DNA of 20,518 nucleotides from Pelargonium cotyledonis (lineage: Eukaryota > Streptophyta > Magnoliopsida > Geraniales > Geraniaceae), in NCBI GenBank assembly GCA_036897625.1, contig JAYMTA010001341.1, positions 1 to 20,518 on the forward strand, in the 5' to 3' direction. Of the stretch, positions 1-8,406 are shown one piece after another (the stretch's first letter is position 1; every line of letters starts with the position of its first letter). Under the pieces are notes generated by a model. It made no database searches. It was not told the DNA's origin and saw only the letters and a program-made list of their open reading frames with translations. The translations under genes were made by a program, and so were the position numbers.

Positions 1-534
1 CCTCAAGAGAACTTCAATCTAAAACTAAGGCTTTTAACCTAGGAAGCCTCCTCATGGAGACACAAGACCCAAGGGCGCTCAGCGAATCCTCTTGGAAGAA
101 CCTTCAAAATCAAGATTAAAAAATTCTAAGTTTACTAGCACTAGTCATGCCAAAATGCCTACAACCAAGAGAAATTTTCTAAGTATACAAGAAAAATTCA
201 AGAGATAAATTTCTCGGTGACTGAAAAATTCATGTTCTTCCCTTTCCAGCTAAAAGAACATAAAAGAAAAATCAACAAATCATTCTGCAAACAAACCCAT
301 GAAAAAAATCATCCATTTTCATCCAAAAACAGACACAAAACATGCCTAAATTGGTATGATCCCAATGTCAATCTAAATATCAAATGTGAAAAATGACATC
401 TTTGCATTTGGAACAAATCTGCTCAAATGTCCCACCAATGGTGGCTTATTCAACAAAATTTTAAGAACCCAAAACAAAAATAATATTGAAGTATCGATAA
501 TGATGTGACAAAATCACAAAGAAGACCACAGCGG
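1..534. other. AT-rich sequence, nothing recognised
   Basis: No coding frame, splice-joined exon series or clear repeat is visible. The first 110 bases are richer in GC than the rest and could be the edge of a feature outside the window. Confidence 0.5.
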
Positions 535-535
535 T

Positions 536-698
536 GCCGGAGTTGAAGCGAATCTCGACCGCGAGATGGAGCCGGTCACGCCCGTCCCAAATCTCGCCGG
601 AGATGAAGGAATCTTCAATGCCATTGAAGCCAGCGTAGCAATCCACATCGGAGCCGGAGATGAAGCTAATCTCGACCGCGAGATGGAACCGGTCATGC
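536..698. repeat. 43-bp repeat pair plus partial third copy
   Basis: Copies at 536-578 and 653-695 differ at three positions; both contain AATCTCGACCGCGAGATGGA, itself with a CTCGACCGCGAG near-palindrome. A partial copy of the first 14 bases (GCCGGAGATGAAGG) lies at 596. The unit is GC-rich in an AT-rich setting. On the minus strand it reads as a short repeated peptide (HLAVEI), but no full gene is seen. Confidence 0.8.
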
Positions 699-699
699 T

Positions 700-1060
700 C
701 GATTCAAGATTCCACAACTCCACCATCGATACTGTCGATTCCAGATGACCAAGAGAGCTCCAACGGCGACATACACGGCGAGATCGGCGGCATAACCTCT
801 TTTCCAGATCTGCTATGTCGTCGTAGACCAGGCCGTGTACACAATTGCAATGGTGGGGGCTCCACAGCCGACCCCAAACAGCAACGTGACGGCAATGCTC
901 AAGATCTCTTGGTGTGCTCACGGAGGGAGCTGAAATCGTCCGATGAGCAAGTAAATCCCAGCAGGAGGACGGGGCGTGAGTGGACGCGCTCGCGTTGGGG
1001 CTCGGGGAAGAAGCAACAATTGAGCCAGATCTCGAACGAGGAAGGCTTGTTGGAGTTATA
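700..1060 (-). pseudogene. Decayed GC-rich frame with one hydrophobic segment
   Basis: The minus strand between about 960 and 820 reads LLIGRFQLPP, a TGA stop, then AHQEILSIAVTLLFGVGCGA and further hydrophobic residues to TAW before TAG. The 20-odd apolar residues look like a membrane span of a small protein. No ATG or intact frame surrounds it and the family is not recognised. It may be the remnant of a small membrane-protein gene carried into the region, or chance in GC-rich repeat DNA. Confidence 0.3.
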
Positions 1061-1955
1061 ATATTTTTTTGTTCTATTTCTGGTTCAAATTTTTTTTAAA
1101 ACTTTGTATTTTGTGAACTTGGATTTCAATTTTGTTGGTTTTTCTCTTGATTTTGGTTGGTTATTCTCTTCAATTTTTGTTGAACTCAATTAAGGAAAAA
1201 TTTTGGTTAAACTCTTTGAATTTTTCGATAACCGAATAATTCATCTCTTGAATTTTCCGGTCGTTGGAAAATAAGAACTTGAATTTTTCTGGTCACCGGC
1301 GTGCCACGTCATCAAGTTAATGGAATTATTCATCTATGTAGAGATGTTATGTAAGAAATAATCAATTAAATATTTAAATTGTTCATATTCGAATTGTTCA
1401 TCTGGTCGAATATGTCAACTTAATTAATCAATTACATTTTATTCGAATGGATTAAGAAATTTAATCATATAAAAGAAGAGAAAAAAAATTACAAATGGTA
1501 AGATAAGAATGTTGTCAACTCTACCAAAGTTCAAGCAATGCCCAAGAAAAACATCACCTTTAAGATTCTCGAAAATTCAAGATTCTCAAAAATTTCAATC
1601 AACTCATTAAAGTTAATAGATTTGCAATCAACCAATCAAAGAAAAAATAAATTCAAAATAAAAAACCTAATATTGACATTGAAATATATGCATATATATA
1701 TTTACATTAGTGTTGTGTAGAGATCGAAAATGACGTTGATTTGACTCCTGCAACACCAACGCCTCAACCACAATGATGAAATTAGCTTGAAGAACAAAGA
1801 GAGGAAATCATGAAGTGAATAAATAATATATAAATATTTGAGGTTGTGTAAGAATCTCACATTGAAAACCCGTGTAGGTTGTAGCTCATATATAAACATG
1901 ATAATATAACCTATGTGTATTAGTTATGGTCATATCTTAAAGCTAATATTTATTA
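1061..1955. other. AT-rich intergenic sequence
   Basis: Homopolymer-rich AT sequence with short degenerate repeats, for example several variants of TTGAATTTTTC/TGGTC between 1160 and 1300 and ATTCGAAT phrases at 1380-1450. No gene or defined element seen. Confidence 0.5.
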
Positions 1956-1958
1956 TTT

Positions 1959-2235
1959 TTTTTTATCAGCAATATGCACTTATATTGATGTAAATAAGAT
2001 TACAAAAATAAAGCGCATTTAACATCACTAAAAACAAAACAAACATAACCGGCTCAGGAAGTGTGAAGAACAATTGGTAGTGGGTGAGCATAAACTCTTG
2101 GAATGTGTGGAGGCTAAAGTGGAACTCCATAGGGAATTGTGAGCACGCGCACAAGGTCAACCGTGACATGTTGAAACCGAAACGGTGGGCGGTGGGCGGC
2201 GGCCGGCTGGCCAATTGGTGCCGGAAGAGATGGTG
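1959..2235 (-). mobile_element. Possible 3' end of a non-LTR retroelement
   Basis: On the minus strand a GC-rich start (GGCCAGCCGGCCGCCGCCCA) passes into an open frame and then a T-rich tail: GCGCTTTATTTTTGTAATC, ending in an A-tract (plus 1960-1969 poly-T). This is the arrangement of a 5'-truncated LINE or SINE. No reverse transcriptase motif is visible and target duplications were not established. Confidence 0.25.
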
Positions 2236-2771
2236 AAGAAGAGATTACCGGAGATTCTCGATTAGCTAATAGAATTTTAATTTGTAACATATCTTGCAAT
2301 GATAAGACTAGAAATTGTAATTTTGGTGAGTTGACAACTTTTAGTGCAACCTCACCAATTTTAACACAACACATTCAACTATAATACTCTTACTATTGTA
2401 GGAAGAAATGTTTGCTCTCGGATTTGAGTTTTCTTTTCCTTTTCCTTTTTTTTGGACATGCTACGGTTATCTTTTAGAATGAAAGGATAAAATTGGTAAA
2501 TCTCATCATGATGTATAGAATTCCTTAGCAAATCACACAAATTCTTTCCCATATACACCACAAAAACACTCGTACATGAATTTCAGCCTATTGAGACGAA
2601 AAACGCGAAAGAATCACTATAAAAAAAAAGTAAAAAATCAAGGAACACCTTTCTGAAGAAACCGTGATCCCAATCAATGACCTACTTGCGACGAATGGCA
2701 GTCTAAACACAATTGTTCCCACAAAGATTAATTTTTTGCTCACATCCTGACCTGATGTAATGATCACATGC
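2236..2771. other. BASS4 downstream region
   Basis: The part next to the BASS4 stop (about 2590-2771) is the likely 3' UTR; no canonical AATAAA was found on the minus strand. A pyrimidine run (TTTTCTTTTCCTTTTCC...) stands at 2430-2455. No further gene seen. Confidence 0.4.
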
Positions 2772-5700
2772 TCAATTAACCTTGCCATTGTTGGTTGAGG
2801 CATCTTTCCGAAGCCAGAAATTAACAAGAATGGAGTCTATGACGATCTGCAAATCATATATAAATTTCGGGTTACTCTATTCAAAAAGAAGATCAAGAAC
2901 AAAGCACAACTTCAAATTACCTGATTTAAGTGTGCGGCAATACAAGGAAGAACTAGCAAACCAGATTGTCCAAATGCACCACCAAGCTGCTCCACAACTG
3001 CCACCATTACAGGCAAGGTTTTCTATCCAAACAAAAATAAAAATAAAGAGAAGGATAAATAAGGGCTCAATGATCTCACTTCTAGGCAAAATGAATTACA
3101 GAAAGACATCTTCGGCAAAATGATAAAAATAAATTATGCTGCAAAATAGACGGCATATCTTCTTTTCTGCCTCATTTCCATATGGGTCAAATGATTCCTT
3201 CGCATAAAGCATGCCAAATATCTGTTATTCATGATCTATATGGAAATTTCAAATAAGAGCACACAAATATATTACCTGGCTTGCTACAAGTATAAGAGCA
3301 TCAGCGTTTTCTTTCTTGGCAAAAACTGATTGACTACCACCAGAGACAGATGAAAGGATCTTTACAGCAAGCGCATTGAAAGCCAGTAAAGTCAGATGTA
3401 AGAGTCTGTAATTCAAGAAACATTACTCTTGTCAACAGATGTTACTCCTTCAAAACCCAAAGTTTACTATTACCATCACATTGGGATGGATAATTGGAGT
3501 ATGCAGATACATCTAGGTAATCATATACCAGGACTCGTTTTGGTCAGATTGTGAGGTACATAAGATACTTCATTGTTAGAATTGGATGATGGGAAGTTTT
3601 ATTTTGATCTGTGTACTAAAGTCTAAAGCCTACTCGCTGTTAAACAAATAATGCAAATTCTGTTTTGAAGATCAACATAGAAGTTGGAGCTCCATACGAT
3701 CATCACTTATGGCAGACTCTTGAAAGAAATTTCAGAACTCATACCACAATAATCAAGTGCAAGAACAATGATATTAAACAATATCAGGAAACCAAGAGAT
3801 AAAGAACATACGTCCCTAACCCAATGGCCACAAGAAAAACTTCTGGCTTCACCATTAACAGGAGTGACCTCGACCTGCTCACTTGTATCCATGGCACCTG
3901 AAAAATCATTTATGCTTTACAGATTAATATGACATATCAGCCAGATTGATGCATTATATTTCTCTTGTTAAACTACGACCAATAATTTATGAATTACGAG
4001 AAATATTGTTTTTAATTCTCAATTGATATTTTGAATACTTTCCAACTTTCAAGTCTAACGTCTGGCTTAATCTCACAGGGCTTCAAGGCCTTCAGAATCT
4101 GACATATGGTGTAGGCACACTTCAAGTATCAAGTCAATAAGAGTCATCAGTCATGGATCTAAATTCCTGTGTTACTCTACTACCAGTACCAAAGAATTTC
4201 AAAACAAGTCAACTACTGCTGAATCATGATAATACACAAAGGTGTCATCTGAAGTCCAAAAATATCAACAAAATGAACCCAAAAAATCTCTAGCTGGAAA
4301 ACCATATTCAAGCAGTAATTTTATCAAGAAAAATTATGACAGGCAAAAACCTATCAACCATGATATTGTCTCTAAGCATTTAGCATAAAACATAATGGCA
4401 TAATGCCCCCCAACAACCAAACATTTTGGAATGGAACAGGGATATGGTTTATAATTAATATTTTTTTATAGTGACATTTACATTAATAATATAAGTTAGT
4501 AATAAAACATAATATGCCAGGATGTACTACACTACTACTTACTAAACTGAGGAAGATTGCACTGATCTTCGAGAAAACTTTGCGGTTTCGATCAACATAG
4601 TTTGCCACGCCTGGAATTCACATTTAATCAGTAGCAATAGAAGGTAAATACATCTATTGATATTTGAAGGGAATGTAAGATAGCCAGCAATCAGCATCTT
4701 ATCAACATCACTTAGACATATATTAGCCCAGTTCTCAAACTGTAGTCACATCTCTATCAATTACATTTCATAATAACATTTGACATAACTATGTTAAGAT
4801 GCATATATGTCTCTAGCTTCTATCAAACAGGTTTTAGTAAAATACGCTACCTGTTAGGATACAACTATTCAATTCTATCTCATATAATAAGGACCAAAAT
4901 AATTCTAAAACAGAATAAGGATTACGAACCCTCACCTTGAAAAGATTTCCGGAAAACCTGAAAATTGGAAGATAAAAATTACTACCAGGAAAAAAAATAG
5001 AACCGATAAAGGGAGGAGAAAATGTTAATCAATTTTACATGTAGTAACAATCAGATGGTGAATAAAACCAGCTAATATGTTGCTAACATTACTAGTTAAA
5101 TACCACCAGAGGATGTAGTATGATTACAGTACACAGATCCATAAAAGGGGGAAAAAAATTAAGAAATAATCACATAACTAAAAATGGAATAGAAGGTCCG
5201 ACGCAAACCTTCGTGTTCACATTGGAAAGCAGGTAAAATATGAGAACTGCTGAACATGATTTGAGTTGTTCCTAACATGTGCAAGAATTACACAGCGATA
5301 GTTCATGCTTTTTTTGCCAGAAATGGTCATATCTAGCAGACCCCAAGTAATTTGGACCCCAAAACCAGAGAAGTTATTTAGTGCTTCTCTCGAATATAAT
5401 GCAAATCTAAAACACTCAAGAATACAATTGGAACCAATTATTTATGGTTATATAAGTTACAGTAATCTTAACGAACTAAATTTTTGTGGCAACTCATGCC
5501 AACTATAAAGCTTTTCATCAACAGCTAACCATATGCTGGCCCACTTTCACTTTCAAGATTAATATTTAGAGCTTTACAAGCAATAAAATATCACAAGACA
5601 GAATAACTGTCCTGTAGGCTTTATCTATCTCAGATACATTTTAATAATGAAATCATTCTTATTCCCTGCAAAGCAAATGTAGGTATTACCTTCCCCAAAA

Positions 5701-8002
5701 CTAGAGGGATTAACAAAGATAGAATCAGACTTTTAAGTAGTTGCTTAGTTGGAACAGAAACGCCAACTCCATCAGCTATGAACTTTGAGATAGAAAATGG
5801 GACCTATAGAGTAATGTAATATTAGAATACACTTATAACGATTAACCGAAAACTCAAAATTAATGCATGTAATTGAAAAAGAACAAATGCTGTGGGCATT
5901 GAACATAAAATGATTTTTCAGAAACAAACAGAAAATGTGTTTAAGCAACATAAAGAAAAGTTGATAGATTAGAAACACACGCTGTAATTTGTGCTTAAAA
6001 AGTATAATCATTGCATAACTCACAGATTATGTTATATACACCAGAGAAAACACCAAGTCATGACTAAAGCACCCTATTAAAATCCCTAACACATCAAATT
6101 AATGAGTAAATGCAAATTGTAAATTTATATAATGCTGAAAAAACACCTCTGGAACTTGCAAAAATATTCTAATAATTTAATTAATGTAATTGCAGAGGTA
6201 AGATACCACATACTCCCTCCATCCCAAAATGAGTGTCTAGACTGTCTTGCAATTTTATACCAAAAATGAATATTCTCTTTCTTTTGTAAGAAGATAGTTT
6301 TGCACGAATTGCTAATAATATTCTTATGATAAATTAGTTAGTACCCCTTGAGTTTGTTATAACACATGTTCACGAGAATATAATATAAAATATACAATAC
6401 TAACTAATTTCTCCTTAAATTTTCTCAAAATGAAACAAAAAACACTCATTTTGGGACGGATGGAGTAATTTCTAACATTAAACAGGATGCTAATAACATG
6501 GCTCTTTGAAATGTACCACCAAAATTCCAAACAGATTAGATATCACTGTCATTGCAAGAGCCAGTGCAGAATTACCCCCAGCAAGCTGCATTCATGTACA
6601 GAAAAAGTTCCAATATAAATTGCTATAACATATATGTATATGTGTGGTGTGTGTTGAAGATTAACATCAAACTGGAAAAATAAGAAAAGCAAGTGTGCCT
6701 GCGTAAGTGCAACTCCACTTGATAATGTAGTTGGCATGCAACTAAATATAGCCAGCCCTGTAGGAACCAGAAAAAAACAAAAGGAACAGTTTTCAAATAT
6801 TCTATCAAAACAAGAATGCTCCAAAGCAAAAAACCTCTAATCATATGACAGTGACACTATATCTAGACCAATAAAGATTTCTCTGATCTTTTATACATTA
6901 AAGATTGTGACCGACTGCTGATTGCAAATGTCAGATATGATATGCCAAAATGCGATTCAGTTAAAATTAATAACATAATAATTAATGCTGCTCCCAAGCT
7001 ATGCTACGAGAAAGGTAAATTAATTTGCCAAACCTGTAACAAATTCTTGAGGTTGGAGCTGAATTTGCAATATTAACCTTGAAAAGTATGGAGTATATAA
7101 AAGGATGGAGGCCTGCATTGGAAGATGCAAAGCATCAATAAAATGATAAATGCAATGGATGCTCTTAAATTGCTAACATCCAAGAAGTATGACCAATGAC
7201 AAGGCGGAAACGGTAAACAATAAACAAAATACATAAGGACACATTAAATAAAACTGAGGTCCTACTAGACCAAAAATTCCCACGGGCCATGCATCTGCAG
7301 CTGCACCAATGTCTCCACTGCGCAACGTCAAACCTATATCACCAGGGCAGATAAAAAAAGAGCAAGACAGAAATCATGAGACTAAGAAAAGCAAAAGCAG
7401 TAGAAGATGGAATAATTCAAATTCTTACCAGATATAATAAATATCCCAAATGTGCTAAATTTTGAAAGATGATATTTATCAGCAAGACAGCCAAGACTAG
7501 GATTTGCAAGGCCTAATGCCACTCCGCTGACGAGAGCTGTATAGACAACCCAAATTTTAGTACAAACAACAGAAACTGCTGTGCTCACAATTTGAGCTCT
7601 TACACATGAAAATTTTCAACAATAGTTTCAAAACTCAAACATAAACAAATGCCACACAAATCAGACTCATCCTGAGCAGAATTCAATCGCCAATCAAAAC
7701 CAGCAATGAAAAATTTGAAATTCTGTTACCTAATGGCAGAAAATTATCTGAAGCGAATTTGAACAGTGGTTTTGCCCAACCATCAGCTTTATTTGCCTGC
7801 AAAAATAACAAGAATCATACATCTTCATTTTCATTTCCACTTAACAAAATCGAAACTGAACCTGATCGGAGCTTCCGCAGGCTGTGATAGCCCTTGAAAT
7901 GGAGCGCTTCGAAACGGACAAGGCATGGGGGTTCCGATAGCGAAACGACGCAGCTTTGGTGGGTGTAGCGGACAGGACCAAGGCTTGCAGAGTTCCCGCC
8001 AC
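2772..8002 (-). CDS. BASS4: BASS4-like chloroplast sodium/metabolite cotransporter, 14 exons
   Basis: Membrane carrier of the bile acid:sodium symporter (SBF-like) family, expected in the plastid envelope; the BASS4 substrate is not settled. Exons, read 5' to 3' on the minus strand: 8002-7862, 7796-7730, 7536-7429, 7333-7266, 7112-7034, 6757-6699, 6585-6517, 5803-5690, 4957-4936, 4610-4543, 3897-3812, 3405-3276, 3022-2921, 2846-2772. Phases join without a stop and give 395 residues from GTG 8002. Residues 1-47 look like a transit peptide (Ser/Arg/Ala-rich, few acidic residues). Family motifs follow: ANPSLGCLADKY, GIFIISGLTLR, LQPQEFVTGLAIF, CMPTTLSSGVALT, LAGGNSALALAMTV, KTLPVMVAVVEQLGGAFG, LPCIAAHLNQ. 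The C-terminus is WLRKDASTNNGKVN. Oddities: no in-frame ATG in exon 1, a 22-nt microexon, and an apparent GC donor after exon 6. Family call is firm; exon 1 and exact edges are less so. Confidence 0.85.
6213..6465. mobile_element. Stowaway MITE in BASS4 intron 7
   Basis: A 253-bp element begins CTCCCTCCATCCCAAAATGA and ends with the matching inverted repeat CATTTTGGGACGGATGGAG, flanked on both sides by the target dinucleotide TA (6211-6212 and 6466-6467). This is the signature of Stowaway, the non-autonomous Tc1/mariner group of plants. The interior is AT-rich with no coding potential. TIRs of about 24 bp differ at few positions, so the copy is not very old. It lies about 50 bp inside the intron from the exon 7 donor. 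Confidence 0.95.
6586..6698 (-). other. Apparent GC-AG intron in BASS4 (intron 6)
   Basis: Exon 6 ends GTT GCA CTT ACG CAG and exon 7 begins CTT GCT GGG, giving GVALTQ then LAGGN as in the family. The only join that keeps this frame uses the donor CAG|GCACAC, a GC donor with a weaker consensus than the one in HAP2. The acceptor is ATGCAG. Confidence 0.65.
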
Positions 8003-8043
8003 AGGAGTGAAGTAGTGAGCACAGAACCAGTGGTAGCCTCTCT

Positions 8044-8064
8044 CTCAACTCTCAACTCTCAACT
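8044..8064. repeat. Three perfect 7-bp repeats (CTCAACT)
   Basis: CTCAACT occurs three times head to tail with no mismatch. On the minus strand it reads AGTTGAG and falls in the presumed BASS4 leader. It places an in-frame TGA (plus 8045-8047) 15 codons before the GTG start candidate, so no upstream ATG can extend the frame within this exon. Confidence 0.9.
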
Positions 8065-8113
8065 GCGAGCGAGTCCACGACGGAGATCAAAATTAGATTT
8101 ATGATTCTGAAAA

Positions 8114-8125
8114 ACGACATGTCGT
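8114..8125. promoter_or_regulatory. 12-bp palindrome ACGACATGTCGT, copy 1
   Basis: Perfect palindrome with an ACATGT core, in the divergent promoter. The same 12-mer recurs exactly 40 bp downstream. Perfect symmetry suits a dimeric DNA-binding protein. It can also be read as two back-to-back TGTCG half-sites, the core recognised by auxin response factors, but that reading is speculative. Confidence 0.6.
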
Positions 8126-8151
8126 TCGCTGTTCTTGAGACTAGTCCTTGC

Positions 8152-8167
8152 ATACGACATGTCGTAT
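8152..8167. promoter_or_regulatory. 16-bp palindrome containing ACGACATGTCGT, copy 2
   Basis: The identical 12-mer (8154-8165) is here extended by AT on both sides to a 16-bp perfect palindrome. The centres of the two copies are 40 bp apart, close to four helical turns, which would put both sites on one face of the DNA. Confidence 0.6.
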
Positions 8168-8193
8168 ACCTGTGCACGTTATCAGGGTGGCAA

Positions 8194-8212
8194 TAACCGC
8201 TGTTAACCGGTT
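8194..8212 (+). promoter_or_regulatory. Paired AACCG MYB-type sites, candidate DUO1 sites
   Basis: TAACCGC (8194-8200) and TTAACCGG (8203-8210) lie 9 bp apart; the second is part of the palindrome AACCGGTT (8205-8212), so AACCG is also present on the other strand. In Arabidopsis the male-germline R2R3 MYB DUO1 binds AACCG-type sites and HAP2/GCS1 is one of its direct targets. The sites are 75-95 bp before the HAP2 ATG, a suitable place. Functional use is inference. Confidence 0.55.
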
Positions 8213-8271
8213 TTTTATTTTCTCGGAATAAGCTTTATTCTCTTCCTCGACGAACGCAATCTCTGCAATAT

Positions 8272-8406
8272 ATGACGGCGATTTCCGATGAAAATGAGAA
8301 GCTGGATCGGAGAATCGAAGCGTGTGGCCTTGTTGGTGTACATTTTCATCAGTTTTTGCTGTTGCATTGTAAGCGCAGTCGAGATCCTCTCGAAATCGAA
8401 ACTTGA
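8272..8406 (+). other. Upstream ORF overlapping the HAP2 start
   Basis: An ATG 16 bases before the HAP2 ATG opens a 44-codon frame in a different phase, ending TGA at 8404-8406 inside HAP2 exon 1. If the transcript starts upstream of 8272, scanning ribosomes would meet it first; its context (ATATATGA) is weak, so leaky scanning is likely. A regulatory role is not shown. Confidence 0.45.

Larger units (their letters stand above)
8003..8287. promoter_or_regulatory. Divergent promoter between BASS4 and HAP2
   Basis: Only 285 bp separate the two outward-facing coding starts, so both 5' leaders and at least the core promoters must lie here or reach into the neighbouring gene. No convincing TATA box was found for either side. 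The block holds a 7-bp triplicate repeat, two 12-bp palindromes, two AACCG sites and an upstream ATG, listed separately. Shared use of these elements is inference. Confidence 0.7.

Noticed and set aside
1966..2374. Two overlapping minus-strand frames of 82 and 86 codons
   Set aside because: No recognisable motif and no splice-joined partner; kept only as a weak retroelement candidate.
6549..6844. Minus-strand frames across BASS4 exons 6 and 7
   Set aside because: They cross introns; only the short exon pieces match the family.
7266..7271. Earlier donor GTCTAG for BASS4 exon 4
   Set aside because: It breaks the phase with exon 5; GTAGGA six bases... one codon later keeps the frame and the GL dipeptide of the family.
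7815..8055. Two alternative minus-strand frames in BASS4 exon 1
   Set aside because: Neither joins exon 2 without an early stop; the third frame does and ends in a plausible transit-peptide sequence.
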